DNA of 64,000 nucleotides, taken from positions 862,524-926,523 of the forward strand of contig NZ_JARXVE010000002.1 of the NCBI RefSeq assembly GCF_029893345.1, written 5' to 3'. Below the pieces are notes generated by a model. It was not told the DNA's origin and ran no database searches. It was given only the letters and a program-made list of their open reading frames with translations. The position numbers were made by a program, and so were the translations under genes. This stretch comes from Mycolicibacterium frederiksbergense (GTDB lineage Bacteria > Actinomycetota > Actinomycetes > Mycobacteriales > Mycobacteriaceae). Of the stretch, positions 1 to 9,381 are shown piece after piece; the first letter of the stretch is position 1, and every line of letters begins with the position of its first letter.

Positions 1-210
1 GAACGAATCGGCCCACGCTTTGACCGCCTCGTCAGCTACCAGGGCACGAAGCCGGTCCAGCGACCCCACATGGTGGTAGATGCTGCCGTTGCTGATCCCG
101 GATTCACGGACCAGTGCCCGCACCGTCAAGGCGTCAATGCCGTCACGGTCAACGATGACCAGCGCCGTTTGTAGCAGCGCCTGGGAGGACCGATGGGCAT
201 TCACGACCAC
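1..210 (-). CDS. TetR-family regulator, N-terminal part (cut by window edge)
   Basis: This is the first 70 codons of a transcription factor whose C-terminus lies outside the window. Translating the minus strand from GTG at 210 (or GTG at 204) gives a typical TetR DNA-binding head: a helix beginning near LLQTALVIVDRDGIDALTVRAL, followed by the turn and recognition helix RESGISNGSIYHHVGSLDRL. The ligand-binding half is not visible, so the inducer is unknown. It is divergent from the hotdog protein at 278, and a perfect inverted repeat sits between them, which suggests it represses that gene and itself. The family is certain from sequence; the target is inferred. Confidence 0.85.
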   Translation of the reverse strand, partial: MVVNAHRSSQALLQTALVIVDRDGIDALTVRALVRESGISNGSIYHHVGSLDRLRALVADEAVKAWADSF

Positions 211-222
211 AGCATAGCCAAC

Positions 223-237
223 TAGAGCGATGCTCTA
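223..237. promoter_or_regulatory. Inverted repeat, probable operator of the TetR gene
   Basis: The sequence TAGAGC-GAT-GCTCTA is a perfect 6-bp inverted repeat with a 3-bp spacer. It lies between the two divergent start codons (210 and 278). Size and position suit a TetR dimer covering both promoters. Binding is inferred. Confidence 0.6.
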
Positions 238-277
238 ATATGGCCAGCGGAGCCGAACCAGCTGAAAGGGTTTCGTG

Positions 278-736
278 ATGGCAGCAACCGAGAAAATGAC
301 AAACATGCCGTGGATCACCTGGCTTGACCTGGACACCGAGTTCGGGCCGGATGGTTCGCTGCAGGTGATTCTGCGGCGTCCGAAACCTGAGCACCTCAAT
401 CACAACAATCATGTGAACGCGCCAGTCATCTACGGTGTCGCGGAAGTCGCCGGGGCCGGCGCGGTGGTCATTGCGGCTGGCTCCGACGGCCAGGGCGCGT
501 ACACCGTAATCCGTGACGCCACCATCAAATACAGCCGACCCGCCCACGGCGGGGTCACTGCGGCCGCCAAACTCGACCCGGTCTCCGCCGAGCGGATGCG
601 TGAGGAACTGCGCGCAGGTCGCGGCTACGACGCAACCGTTCAGGTCACCCTCACCGACGCCGAAAACACCCCCACCGGCACTTGTGACTTCACCGTCACC
701 TTGCGCGCGCCCCGCAACCGCGACGAAAGTCGCTGA
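278..736 (+). CDS. Hotdog-fold thioesterase-like protein (DUF4442 type)
   Basis: A 152-residue single-domain protein resembling the hotdog-fold family that includes PaaI-like thioesterases and DUF4442 proteins. The N-terminal part holds a helix-like HNNHVNAPVIYGVAEVAG segment, followed by strands around AVVIAAGSDGQGAYTVIRDATIKYSRPA, a pattern typical of the hotdog core. Members usually hydrolyse acyl-CoA or acyl-carrier thioesters in the cytoplasm; the substrate cannot be read here. ATG 278 is preferred to GTG 275 because AAAGGG (265-270) lies 7 bp upstream of it. It precedes a second thioesterase gene (tesB) and faces the TetR gene, so a role in fatty acid or xenobiotic acyl-CoA turnover is plausible. 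Confidence 0.65.
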   Translation: MAATEKMTNMPWITWLDLDTEFGPDGSLQVILRRPKPEHLNHNNHVNAPVIYGVAEVAGAGAVVIAAGSDGQGAYTVIRDATIKYSRPAHGGVTAAAKLDPVSAERMREELRAGRGYDATVQVTLTDAENTPTGTCDFTVTLRAPRNRDESR

Positions 737-816
737 GGTGTAGCAACGCAGGGGATGAGCTCCCATGAGCGTCCCCCGCCCGCGAACGTGCGGGGGAAGC
801 TCTCGATAATGCTGCG

Positions 817-1671
817 GTGCCCATGTTGCAGCTTGCCGAGTTACTGTCCACGCTCGACCTGGTCGAGTCGGGTGACGGCATCTTCGTCGCAGAACAGAAG
901 GACAACCCCACCCACCACATCGTGGGCGGGCATATCGCGGCCCAGGCACTGATGGCGGCCAGCCGTACCGTCAGCGATCGATTGCCGCACAGCATGCACG
1001 TCTACCTGCTGCGGGCCGGCGACGCCCGATATCCGGTGCAGATGGAGGTGAGCAGTCTGCGGGACGGAGGATCACTGTCCACCCGTCAGATCACCGCCCG
1101 CCAGGGTGACGACGTATTGCTGGAAGCGATGGTCTCGTTCAGCGTCGCCATGGACGCCGCGGACTACCAGCAACCCATGCCTGCGGTGCCCGCTCCCGAC
1201 ACCCTGCCCGCGGTCGAGCAACAACTGCAGGCGTTTGCCCACGAGGGCGACGGCTTCTGGGTGCGCCCGTTCTGGATCGAGCGGCGTTACATCGACCCGC
1301 CGCCGCGGCTGGCGATCGAGCTGCCGGAGCCGCCGGAGCGCACCCGGATGTGGTTGCGTCCCGCCGAACCGGTCACCGACGATCCGATCATCAACAGCTG
1401 TCTGCTGACCTACTTTTCGGGCACCGCGCTGCTGGACACCACAGTGACGATGCGCCGTGCCACCCAGGTAAGTGTCTTCTCGGCGCTGATCGATCTTGCC
1501 ATCTGGTTCCACCGCCCGGCTGATCTGACGGATTGGGTGCTGTCCGATCAGGTTTCGCCCAGCGGCATCAACGGACGCGGCCTGGCGAGTGCCACCCTGT
1601 ACAACCGGGCCGGGCAACTCGTGTGCTCCGCGACCCAGGAGATGTACTTCGGTCGCGACCGTCGCGACTGA
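817..1671 (+). CDS. tesB: Acyl-CoA thioesterase II (TesB family)
   Basis: A 284-residue double-hotdog enzyme that hydrolyses acyl-CoA to free fatty acid and CoA. The N-terminal hotdog carries the family sequence HHIVGGHIAAQALMAA, and the C-terminal half has LLTYFSGTALLDT and an ending of the form NRAGQLVCSATQEMYF, typical of TesB. Length matches the family (about 280-300). The start is GTG 817: the hexamer GATAAT at 805-810 lies 6 bp upstream, a geometry seen in leaderless mycobacterial transcripts; ATG 823 is the alternative. It probably corresponds to Rv1618 of M. tuberculosis. Its stop is 1 bp from that of the convergent glycosyltransferase. Confidence 0.9.
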   Translation: MPMLQLAELLSTLDLVESGDGIFVAEQKDNPTHHIVGGHIAAQALMAASRTVSDRLPHSMHVYLLRAGDARYPVQMEVSSLRDGGSLSTRQITARQGDDVLLEAMVSFSVAMDAADYQQPMPAVPAPDTLPAVEQQLQAFAHEGDGFWVRPFWIERRYIDPPPRLAIELPEPPERTRMWLRPAEPVTDDPIINSCLLTYFSGTALLDTTVTMRRATQVSVFSALIDLAIWFHRPADLTDWVLSDQVSPSGINGRGLASATLYNRAGQLVCSATQEMYFGRDRRD

Positions 1672-1672
1672 T

Positions 1673-3262
1673 TCACCGCGTGGACTTGACCACCTGGGCG
1701 AAGTTGAACTGCCAGCGTTCGACGATGTGGAAGCCCATTCTTTCGGGTACCCGATAGGCCGGGGCCCGGCCCAGCCGCGGTCCTGGCTGCAGCGCTGCTC
1801 CGCTCTGCCGGCTCGGCACTGAGGGGTCGCGTTCGGTCACCGTCCACAAGACCGTGCACCGGCGCACCTGGTCGGCGACACCCCAGATCCCGAGGTGTGC
1901 GTCCCACAACCGATTTCGTTGCCGGGCCGGGGTGCCCCGACCGGGGTCGACAAGATCGGCGTAGGCGGCTGGGCGGGCGGCGGTGAGGGGGCGGATCGGA
2001 CCCGGCTTCCAGGTGGTGGTGTTATCCAAGATCAAGCAGTCACCGGGGGAGGAGTGCTCCGCGATGACGTCTGCGACCTGGCTGAAGTCCATGCCCTCCT
2101 TGGCATACGGGCCGCGTTGCACCATCACGTAATTCGGTGTCGCAGCGATGGCGAACACCGCCAGTGCGGCGGTGATCAATTCCCTGCTGCGGGCCACCGC
2201 CACCACGCACACGGCGAGCAGCAGCGCCATCGCCGGCGTGGTGAAACAGAGGTAACGGGGGTAGTAAAGCGGCTGGGCGGCAGCCGAATACGCCAACAGC
2301 ACCGCGGTCGGGCCGATCACCCACACCGCGGCCACGACCACCAGCCGCAGCGTGTCGTCATCGGTGGGCCGTAGCCGCCTGAGCACCAGGGGTGCGCACA
2401 GCGCGGCGATCGCCACTGTCGCGAAGGCCACGCTGTGGTCGAAGTACTGCTCCAAGACGACTTCGGCAACGGTATGCAGACCCGGCGGTGAGATCCACCC
2501 GACCTGGAAACTCTGCGAACGACACCACAAGAAGAACGGAACCACCCCCAGCACGGCAGCCGTTGTCACCGCTGCCCACCGGACCCGGGTGAGCCGACGA
2601 TTGCAGAGCATCGCGACGGCCACGGCGTGCGGAGCCACCATCAGCACCACGAAGATATTCAGTAGGCTCGAAAACGCCAGCAGCGCACCGTATGACAACC
2701 ACAGCGCGGTGCGGTCGCGCCGGATGGCCGAGACGAGCAGAACGGTCAGCCAAACCGCGGCCAACGTCGACCAGGAATAGGAACGGGTCTCGATCCCCGC
2801 CCAGGTGATCCTGGGCAGCATCGCGAAAAGAATTCCCGCACAGACCGATACGTTCCGGGTGCAGAACTGTCGGCCGAGAACCACCACTCCGCCTGCGGCG
2901 CCACCGACGGCCAGGCAGCTGGAGAACCGGGACCAGAACTCGGTTGCCGGGAAGACGGAGAACCAGCCGTGCATGCCGAGGTAATAAAGCCCGTGCACGG
3001 CATCGATATTGCCGATCAGATCCCAGAGCTGGGGTACTGATCGGGTAGCCGCCGAGATGGTGGCGGCCTCGTCGAACCACAGCGACGGCCGGGCTGCCCC
3101 CGCGGCGCACAGCACCACGGCGAATGCCGCCACCGCCAGGGCGTCGAAGCGGACACCTCCGTCGACGGGCCGGCTCGCGCCCTCGGCGCGCTCATTCAGC
3201 GATAGATCCACGTCAGCGACCGTTTCACCCCCCTCGATCCCGCAAACCGTAACCTGCGTCAC
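1673..3262 (-). CDS. GT-C membrane glycosyltransferase (mannosyltransferase-like)
   Basis: A 529-residue polytopic membrane protein with about ten hydrophobic segments beginning near residue 41. After the first segment it carries SLWFDEAATI (WFDE at residues 62-65), the acidic extracytoplasmic loop motif of GT-C enzymes that use polyprenyl-phosphate sugars. Position next to the USP, the metallo-hydrolase and uvrA matches Rv1635c of M. tuberculosis, known as the mannosyltransferase that starts mannose capping of lipoarabinomannan. The Rv1635c equivalence is an inference from synteny and general similarity; a different GT39-like donor or acceptor is possible. Start is GTG 3262; a downstream start is not excluded because the first 40 residues are hydrophilic. 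Confidence 0.72.
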   Translation of the reverse strand: MTQVTVCGIEGGETVADVDLSLNERAEGASRPVDGGVRFDALAVAAFAVVLCAAGAARPSLWFDEAATISAATRSVPQLWDLIGNIDAVHGLYYLGMHGWFSVFPATEFWSRFSSCLAVGGAAGGVVVLGRQFCTRNVSVCAGILFAMLPRITWAGIETRSYSWSTLAAVWLTVLLVSAIRRDRTALWLSYGALLAFSSLLNIFVVLMVAPHAVAVAMLCNRRLTRVRWAAVTTAAVLGVVPFFLWCRSQSFQVGWISPPGLHTVAEVVLEQYFDHSVAFATVAIAALCAPLVLRRLRPTDDDTLRLVVVAAVWVIGPTAVLLAYSAAAQPLYYPRYLCFTTPAMALLLAVCVVAVARSRELITAALAVFAIAATPNYVMVQRGPYAKEGMDFSQVADVIAEHSSPGDCLILDNTTTWKPGPIRPLTAARPAAYADLVDPGRGTPARQRNRLWDAHLGIWGVADQVRRCTVLWTVTERDPSVPSRQSGAALQPGPRLGRAPAYRVPERMGFHIVERWQFNFAQVVKSTR

Positions 3263-3568
3263 TCCGATTTGCGTGCTCCGACAGCACTATTGCCGACCGG
3301 TCGGGGCAAATTGGGCAAATGAGCTGGATCACCGCGGCGGTGAATCGTCCTGGCAATCAATCCGGATTGGCCAGGCGTTGGCTACGTCACGGTCGGCTCC
3401 GATTCGGCCCGCTCGGCAGTTACCATCAGGGCCGGTATATGCCGCCCAGGGCCTAAGAACGGGCCCAGTCGCCGGCTGTCCGAGCGGGTGTCGTGATTCG
3501 CACCCCCGGTCAGCGGGCAACAGGTTACTGTCTCGGGTGGCGTTGCAACTGACAGTGGGAGGGTACTG
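3263..3568. other. Divergent intergenic region before the universal stress gene
   Basis: I see no gene in these 306 bp between the glycosyltransferase and the USP. They contain a perfect 12-bp palindrome CCGACCGGTCGG at 3293-3304 and a second dyad around AATCCGGATT further on. TTACTGT near 3524-3530 could be a -10 for the USP gene. None of these sites matches a regulator that I can name with confidence. Confidence 0.4.
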
Positions 3569-4012
3569 ATGAGCGCGTATCGAACCGTGGTGGTCGGCAC
3601 GGACGGATCTGATTCGTCGCTGCGTGCAGTCGACCGCGCCGGTCAGATTGCGGCCGGCTCGAATGCCAAGTTGATCGTGGCAACCGCGTACTTCCCGCAG
3701 AGCGAAGATCAGCGCGCCGCTGATGTGCTCAAGGACGAGGGCTACAAGATGGCCGGCAACGCGCCGATCTACGCCATCCTGCGTGAGGCGACCGACCGCG
3801 CGAAGGCCGCCGGCGCCACCGATATCGAGGAGCGGCCGATCATCGGCGCTCCGGTCGACGCGCTCGTCGAACTGGCCGAGGACGTCCAGGCGGACCTGCT
3901 GGTGGTCGGCAACGTCGGCCTGAGCACCATCGCCGGCCGATTGCTGGGCTCGGTCCCCGCGAACGTGGCACGCCGGTCCAAGACCGACGTGCTCATCGTC
4001 CACACCAGCTGA
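3569..4012 (+). CDS. Universal stress protein (Rv1636-like)
   Basis: A 147-residue single-domain universal stress protein. It opens with a strand and GTDGSDSSLRAVDRA, and near the C-terminus carries GNVGLSTIAGRLLGS, the G-2X-G-9X-G(S/T) nucleotide-binding motif of ATP-binding USPs. The M. tuberculosis protein in this position, Rv1636, is reported to bind cAMP; that property is family knowledge and not visible here. A strong GGGAGG Shine-Dalgarno stretch precedes ATG 3569. The gene converges on the metallo-hydrolase, and a CAGCTG-rich dyad (4007-4028) lies between their stops. A cytoplasmic signalling or nucleotide-buffering role is likely. Confidence 0.93.
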   Translation: MSAYRTVVVGTDGSDSSLRAVDRAGQIAAGSNAKLIVATAYFPQSEDQRAADVLKDEGYKMAGNAPIYAILREATDRAKAAGATDIEERPIIGAPVDALVELAEDVQADLLVVGNVGLSTIAGRLLGSVPANVARRSKTDVLIVHTS

Positions 4013-4031
4013 GCCTGCTCCAGCTGACCGA

Positions 4032-4703
4032 CTACCACCCGCGCTCGCGCCACTCCCCGAGATGGGGGCGTTCGGCGCCGAGCGTGGTGTCATCGCCATG
4101 GCCCGGGTACACCACGGTGCGGTCGTCGTAGACGTTGAACACCTTGGCGTTCACATCACCCAGTAGTCGCTCGAAGTCGCCTGGCTGCCAGGTCTTGCCG
4201 ACGCCGCCGGGGAAGAGGCAGTCGCCGGTGAACAGGTGCGTCACGCCGTCGGGTGACTGCAGCGCGAGTGCGACCGAGCCGGGGGTGTGCCCGCGCAGGT
4301 GGATCACGTCGAAGCTGAGGTCACCGATCCGGACGGTGTCCCCGTCGGCCAGGATGCGATCCGGGGTGACCGGTAGCGGTTCGGCGTCGAGTTGATGCGC
4401 GGCCGTCGGCGCTCCGGTGACTTCTGCCACAGTCGCCAGGGCCTGCCAGTGGTCGAAATGCTGGTGGCTGGTGACGATCAGGGACAGTTTGGGCACCTGT
4501 GTTTTGATCAGCTCCAGCAGCACCGGGGCGTCGTTGGCGGCGTCGATGAGCAGTGTTTCGCCGGTTGACGTGCAGGTCACCAGGTAGGCGTTGTTGTCCA
4601 TCGGACCCACCGACACTTTGATGATCGTGGCACCGGGCAGCGTGCGCCGGGCGGCGGTCCCCGGATCTACGTGGCCGGTGTAGCTGTCGTCGATGACTGT
4701 CAT
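4032..4703 (-). CDS. Metallo-beta-lactamase-fold hydrolase (glyoxalase II-like)
   Basis: A 223-residue metallo-beta-lactamase-fold protein with the dinuclear metal site HQHFDH (H80, H82, D84, H85), a later GHTPGSVAL histidine and the FTGDCLFPGGVGKT aspartate. This set is typical of glyoxalase II-like thioesterases, which cleave S-acyl thiols; in mycobacteria the thiol would be mycothiol rather than glutathione. It matches the place of Rv1637c. ATG 4703 is chosen over upstream in-frame starts because the reading before it is not protein-like and because TACGGT (4710-4715 on this strand) is 6 bp upstream, suggesting a leaderless mRNA. It diverges from uvrA across a 73-bp gap that holds the uvrA promoter. 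Confidence 0.85.
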   Translation of the reverse strand: MTVIDDSYTGHVDPGTAARRTLPGATIIKVSVGPMDNNAYLVTCTSTGETLLIDAANDAPVLLELIKTQVPKLSLIVTSHQHFDHWQALATVAEVTGAPTAAHQLDAEPLPVTPDRILADGDTVRIGDLSFDVIHLRGHTPGSVALALQSPDGVTHLFTGDCLFPGGVGKTWQPGDFERLLGDVNAKVFNVYDDRTVVYPGHGDDTTLGAERPHLGEWRERGW

Positions 4704-4721
4704 AGCGCCACCGTATCGGGC

Positions 4722-4744
4722 TTGTCGGTGCCCGCACATAGCAT
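4722..4744 (+). promoter_or_regulatory. PafBC-type (RecA-independent) DNA-damage promoter of uvrA
   Basis: TTGTCGGTG (4722-4730), then exactly 8 bp, then TAGCAT (4739-4744). This fits the published mycobacterial RecA-NDp consensus tTGTCRgtg-N8-TAnnnT, which PafBC activates after DNA damage. It lies 32 bp before the uvrA GTG. No GAACnnnnGTTC LexA box was seen in the gap, so LexA-independent induction is predicted. Confidence 0.85.
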
Positions 4745-4776
4745 GGGTTTGAAGTATGTCGTGGGAAAGGAAACGC

Positions 4777-7671
4777 GTGGCCGACCGCCTGATAGTCAAG
4801 GGTGCCCGCGAGCACAATCTGCGAGGAGTCGACCTCGATCTGCCGCGTGATGCGCTGATCGTGTTCACCGGCCTGTCCGGTTCCGGCAAGTCCTCGCTGG
4901 CTTTCGACACCATCTTCGCCGAGGGCCAGCGGCGCTATGTCGAATCGCTGTCGGCCTACGCCCGGCAGTTCCTCGGCCAGATGGACAAGCCCGATGTCGA
5001 CTTCATCGAGGGCCTGTCGCCGGCGGTGTCGATCGACCAGAAGTCGACCAACCGCAACCCGCGGTCGACCGTGGGCACCATCACCGAGGTGTACGACTAC
5101 CTGCGCCTGCTGTACGCGCGCGCCGGAACGCCGCACTGCCCGGTCTGTGGTGAGCGCATCGCCCGGCAGACCCCGCAGCAGATCGTGGACCAGGTGCTGG
5201 CCATGGACGAGGGGCTGCGATTCCAGGTGCTGGCCCCGGTGGTGCGCACCCGCAAGGGTGAGTTCGTCGACCTCTTCGAGAAGCTCAACACTCAGGGCTA
5301 CAGCCGGGTGCGGGTGGACGGCGTGGTGCATCCGCTGACCGACCCGCCCAAGCTCAAGAAGCAGGAAAAGCACGATATCGAGGTGGTGGTCGACCGGTTG
5401 ATGGTCAAGGCCAGCGCCAAACAGCGGCTCACCGACTCGGTGGAGACCGCGCTGAACCTGGCCGATGGCATCGTGGTGCTCGAGTTCGTCGATCGCGAGG
5501 AGAACCATCCGCACCGCGAACAACGCTTCTCCGAGAAACTGGCCTGCCCCAATGGCCACCCGCTGGCGGTCGACGACCTGGAACCCCGGTCGTTCTCGTT
5601 CAACTCGCCCTACGGCGCCTGCCCGGAGTGCACGGGCCTGGGCATCCGCAAGGAGGTCGACCCCGAGCTGGTGGTGCCCGACCCGGAGTTGACCCTGGCC
5701 GGCGGTGCCATCGCGCCGTGGGCGGTGGGGCAGAGCGCCGAGTACTTCACCCGGATGCTGTCCGGGCTCGGCGATGCAATGGGCTTCGACATCGACACCC
5801 CGTGGAAGAAGCTGCCGGCCAAGGCGCGCAAGGCGATTCTGGAAGGCTCTGATCACCAGGTTCACGTCCGGTACAAGAACCGTTACGGCCGCACCCGGTC
5901 CTACTACGCGGACTTCGAAGGTGTGATGGCCTTCCTGCAGCGGCGCATGGAACAGACCGACTCGGAGCAGATGAAGGAACGCTACGAGGGCTTCATGCGC
6001 GACATCCCGTGCCCGGAGTGCAACGGCACCCGGCTCAAGCCGGAGATCTTGGCCGTGACCATGGCGGCCGGAGAATTCGGCGAGAAGTCCATCGCCCAGG
6101 TCGCCGAGCTGTCCATCGCGGACTGCGCCGAGTTCCTCAATGCCCTGACGCTGGGGGTGCGCGAGCAGGCGATCGCCGGGCAGGTGCTCAAGGAGATCCA
6201 ATCCCGGCTCGGGTTCCTGCTCGACGTCGGCCTGGACTACCTGTCCCTGTCGCGGGCGGCGGCAACCCTGTCCGGCGGTGAGGCGCAACGGATCCGGTTG
6301 GCCACCCAGATCGGCTCCGGGTTGGTCGGCGTGCTGTATGTGCTCGACGAGCCCTCCATCGGCCTGCATCAGCGCGACAACCGACGGCTGATCGACACCC
6401 TGGTGCGGCTGCGCAACCTGGGCAACACCCTGATCGTCGTCGAACACGACCTGGACACCATCGCGCACGCCGACTGGGTGGTCGACATCGGTCCGGCCGC
6501 CGGCGAGCACGGCGGCCAGATCGTGCACAGTGGCACGTATCAGGATCTGTTGCTCAACCCCGAATCCCTCACCGGTGCTTACCTTTCCGGTAAGGAGAGC
6601 ATCGAGGTGCCGGGCATTCGGCGGTCCGCCGACAAGCGTCGCCAGATCACCGTGGTCGGGGCGCGGGAGAACAACCTCAAAGAGATCGACGTCGCGTTCC
6701 CGCTCGGCGTGCTCACCTCGGTGACCGGGGTCTCCGGCTCGGGCAAGTCGACTCTGGTCAACGACATCCTGGCCACGGTGATGGCCAACAAACTCAACGG
6801 TGCCCGGCAGGTGCCCGGTCGGCACACCCGGGTCAACGGACTGGACCAGCTCGACAAGCTGGTCCGCGTCGACCAGTCACCGATCGGCCGCACGCCACGG
6901 TCCAATCCGGCCACCTACACCGGGGTGTTCGACAAGATCCGGTCACTGTTCGCCGCCACCACCGAGGCCAAGGTGCGTGGCTATCAGCCCGGGCGGTTCT
7001 CGTTCAACGTCAAGGGCGGCCGGTGTGAGGCCTGTTCCGGTGACGGCACCATCAAGATCGAGATGAACTTCCTGCCCGACGTGTATGTGCCGTGCGAGGT
7101 GTGCCAGGGCGCCCGGTACAACCGGGAAACCCTCGAGGTGCACTACAAGCACAAGACCATCGCCGAGGTGCTGGACATGTCGATCGAGGATGCCACCGAG
7201 TTCTTCGAGCCGATCAGCTCGATCCACCGGTACCTCAAGACCCTCGTCGACGTCGGCCTAGGTTACGTGCGGCTGGGGCAGCCCGCTCCGACGCTGTCCG
7301 GCGGTGAGGCCCAACGGGTGAAACTGGCCGCCGAACTGCAGAAGCGGTCCACCGGGCGCACCGTCTACATCCTCGACGAGCCCACCACCGGCCTGCACTT
7401 CGAAGACATCCGCAAGTTGCTCAAGGTGATCAACGGCCTTGTCGACAAAGGCAATACGGTCATCGTCATCGAGCACAACCTCGACGTGATCAAGACCTCG
7501 GACTGGATCGTCGACATGGGTCCCGAAGGCGGAGCCGGGGGCGGCACCGTCGTCGCGCAGGGTACCCCGGAAGATGTGGCGGCCAACCTGGACAGCCACA
7601 CCGGCAAGTTCCTGGCCGAGCTGCTCGAGGCGCCCGCGCCAAAACGCAAGCGGCGCAAGGCCAGCGCCTGA
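4777..7671 (+). CDS. uvrA: Excinuclease ABC subunit A
   Basis: A 964-residue UvrA, the damage-sensing ATPase of nucleotide excision repair that loads UvrB onto lesions. It has two ABC ATPase modules: Walker [10 protein letters not shown] with signature LSGGEAQR in the first, and GVSGSGKST with a second LSGGEAQR in the other. Zinc-binding cysteine pairs are visible in [14 protein letters not shown] and the CEAC...CEVC loop of the second half. GTG 4777 is chosen over ATG 4756 because AAAGGA lies 5 bp upstream of it and because M. tuberculosis UvrA starts with the equivalent [13 protein letters not shown]. The damage-responsive promoter just upstream agrees with its role. Confidence 0.98.
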   Translation: MADRLIVKGAREHNLRGVDLDLPRDALIVFTGLSGSGKSSLAFDTIFAEGQRRYVESLSAYARQFLGQMDKPDVDFIEGLSPAVSIDQKSTNRNPRSTVGTITEVYDYLRLLYARAGTPHCPVCGERIARQTPQQIVDQVLAMDEGLRFQVLAPVVRTRKGEFVDLFEKLNTQGYSRVRVDGVVHPLTDPPKLKKQEKHDIEVVVDRLMVKASAKQRLTDSVETALNLADGIVVLEFVDREENHPHREQRFSEKLACPNGHPLAVDDLEPRSFSFNSPYGACPECTGLGIRKEVDPELVVPDPELTLAGGAIAPWAVGQSAEYFTRMLSGLGDAMGFDIDTPWKKLPAKARKAILEGSDHQVHVRYKNRYGRTRSYYADFEGVMAFLQRRMEQTDSEQMKERYEGFMRDIPCPECNGTRLKPEILAVTMAAGEFGEKSIAQVAELSIADCAEFLNALTLGVREQAIAGQVLKEIQSRLGFLLDVGLDYLSLSRAAATLSGGEAQRIRLATQIGSGLVGVLYVLDEPSIGLHQRDNRRLIDTLVRLRNLGNTLIVVEHDLDTIAHADWVVDIGPAAGEHGGQIVHSGTYQDLLLNPESLTGAYLSGKESIEVPGIRRSADKRRQITVVGARENNLKEIDVAFPLGVLTSVTGVSGSGKSTLVNDILATVMANKLNGARQVPGRHTRVNGLDQLDKLVRVDQSPIGRTPRSNPATYTGVFDKIRSLFAATTEAKVRGYQPGRFSFNVKGGRCEACSGDGTIKIEMNFLPDVYVPCEVCQGARYNRETLEVHYKHKTIAEVLDMSIEDATEFFEPISSIHRYLKTLVDVGLGYVRLGQPAPTLSGGEAQRVKLAAELQKRSTGRTVYILDEPTTGLHFEDIRKLLKVINGLVDKGNTVIVIEHNLDVIKTSDWIVDMGPEGGAGGGTVVAQGTPEDVAANLDSHTGKFLAELLEAPAPKRKRRKASA

Positions 7672-7734
7672 GCCTGGCGGTGCACCCGGAAAATCGGTTG
7701 CACCGGGCCGGTGTGGTTCTCGAGACTGGCACAT

Positions 7735-9381
7735 ATGGGCCATGTCGAGGTTGCGCACATCAGCCACACGCTGCCGGACGGACGGCAGCTGCTTAACGAC
7801 GTCTCGTTCCGGATCGCCGACGGGGCCACCGCAGCGCTGGTCGGTCCCAATGGTGCGGGCAAGACCACCCTGCTGCGGTTGATTTCCGGCGACCTGGTGC
7901 CGCAGGACGGCACGGTCGCGCACAGCGGCGGCCTGGGTGTGATGCGTCAGTTCATCGGCGGTATCCGTGACTCGACTTCGGTACACGAACTGCTGGTGTC
8001 GGTGGCGCCGCCCCGTCTGCGTGCCGCCGCGGCCGACGTCGAAGCAGCCGAGGTGGCCCTGATGGAGCGTGACGACGAACCCAGTCAGATCCGCTACGCC
8101 AATGCGCTCGCCGGATGGGGTGACGCCGGTGGATACGATGCCGAAATCCTTTGGGACGCCTGCTGCATCGCTGCGCTCGGGATGCCTTATGAATCGTGTC
8201 GGTGGCGCCTGGTGAACACCCTGTCCGGCGGCGAGCAGAAGCGCCTGGTGCTGGAGGCGCTGCTGCGCGGCCCCGACGAGGTTCTGCTCCTCGACGAGCC
8301 GGACAACTATCTCGACGTTCCGGGCAAGCAGTGGCTGGAGGAGCGGCTGGGCGAGACGACCAAGACGATCCTGCTGGTCAGCCACGACCGCGAGCTGCTC
8401 AACCGCGCCGCCGAACGGATCGTCACGGTCGAATCGCGGCACGTGTGGATCCATGGCGGCAGGTTCGACGGTTATGCGCAGGCCCGCCGCGACCGCAACG
8501 AGCGCCTCGAAGAACTGCGGCGGCGCTGGGACGAGGAACACGCCAAGCTCAAGACGCTGGTCGTCGAGCTGCGCCAGAAGGCCGCGTACAACGACGGTAT
8601 GTCGTCGCGGTACCAGGCCGCCCTCACGCGGCTGCGCAAGTTCGAGGAGGCCGGCCCGCCCGAAGTGGCGCCACGCGACCAGGACATCAAGATGCGGCTG
8701 CAGGGTGGACGTACCGGTAAACGCGCGGTGATCTGTGAGGATCTCGAATTGACCGGTCTGATGCGGCCTTTCGACTTGGAGATCTCCTACGGCGAGCGCG
8801 TAGCGGTGCTCGGCTCCAACGGCTCAGGCAAATCGCACTTTCTGCGCTTGCTGACCGCCGTGGCCGACGAGTTGCCTCGTGGTGCGCTCGCCGCCGAACC
8901 CGTCGCGCACAGCGGCGTCGCGCGGCTCGGTGCCCGGGTGTCGCCGGGCCTGTTCGCCCAGACCCACGCGCGGCCCGATCTGGTCGGCAGGACGCCGTGC
9001 GAGATCGTGATGGTCGAACACGCCAGGCTGCGCACCGACGCGATGAGCGCGTTGGCGCGATACGAGTTGCAGGCCTGCGCCGAGCAGCCCTTCGAGACGC
9101 TTTCGGGAGGTCAGCAGGCCCGGTTGCAGATCCTGCTGCTCGAACTCGGTGGTGCGACGCTGCTGCTGCTCGACGAGCCGACCGACAACCTCGACCTGGC
9201 CAGCGCAGAGGCGCTGCAGCACGGGCTCGCCGCATATCAGGGCACCGTCGTCGCCGTCACCCACGACCGTTGGTTCGCCCGGTCGTTCGATCGCTTCCTG
9301 GTATTCGGGGCGGACGGCCTCGTCTATGAATCGCCTGAGCCGGTATGGGACGAGTCCAGGGTGATGCGATCTCGGGGTTAG
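7735..9381 (+). CDS. ABC-F family ATPase
   Basis: A 548-residue soluble protein with two ABC modules and no membrane segments, the layout of ABC-F factors that act on ribosomes (antibiotic protection or translation control). Module 1 has GPNGAGKTT, LSGGEQKR and LLLDEPDNYLDVPG; module 2 has GSNGSGKSH, LSGGQQAR and LLLDEPTDNLDLA. Between them lies a charged helical stretch (ARRDRNERLEELRRRWDEEH) that would be the interdomain linker contacting the ribosome. ATG 7735 is preferred to GTG 7711 because the 8 extra residues do not resemble an ABC start. A 7-bp inverted repeat (7678-7705) separates it from uvrA. A transport role is unlikely; whether it confers drug resistance cannot be told from sequence. 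Confidence 0.85.
   Translation: MGHVEVAHISHTLPDGRQLLNDVSFRIADGATAALVGPNGAGKTTLLRLISGDLVPQDGTVAHSGGLGVMRQFIGGIRDSTSVHELLVSVAPPRLRAAAADVEAAEVALMERDDEPSQIRYANALAGWGDAGGYDAEILWDACCIAALGMPYESCRWRLVNTLSGGEQKRLVLEALLRGPDEVLLLDEPDNYLDVPGKQWLEERLGETTKTILLVSHDRELLNRAAERIVTVESRHVWIHGGRFDGYAQARRDRNERLEELRRRWDEEHAKLKTLVVELRQKAAYNDGMSSRYQAALTRLRKFEEAGPPEVAPRDQDIKMRLQGGRTGKRAVICEDLELTGLMRPFDLEISYGERVAVLGSNGSGKSHFLRLLTAVADELPRGALAAEPVAHSGVARLGARVSPGLFAQTHARPDLVGRTPCEIVMVEHARLRTDAMSALARYELQACAEQPFETLSGGQQARLQILLLELGGATLLLLDEPTDNLDLASAEALQHGLAAYQGTVVAVTHDRWFARSFDRFLVFGADGLVYESPEPVWDESRVMRSRG

Noticed and set aside
772..797. TCCCCCGC ... GCGGGGGA hairpin resembling half of a type I-E CRISPR repeat, or a terminator
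   Set aside because: Only one copy is present, with no spacers or cas genes nearby, and no T-run follows. It is left as an unassigned hairpin before tesB.
4007..4028. CAGCTG-rich dyad between the USP and metallo-hydrolase stops as a terminator
   Set aside because: The arms are short and self-complementary, and there is no T-tail on either strand.
4321..6825. Open frame of 834 codons antisense to uvrA
   Set aside because: It mirrors the codon structure of uvrA in GC-rich DNA; the translation is rich in His, Gln, Gly and Arg without any domain. The same applies to long antisense frames at 12910-14541, 34548-36764 and 41535-43025.
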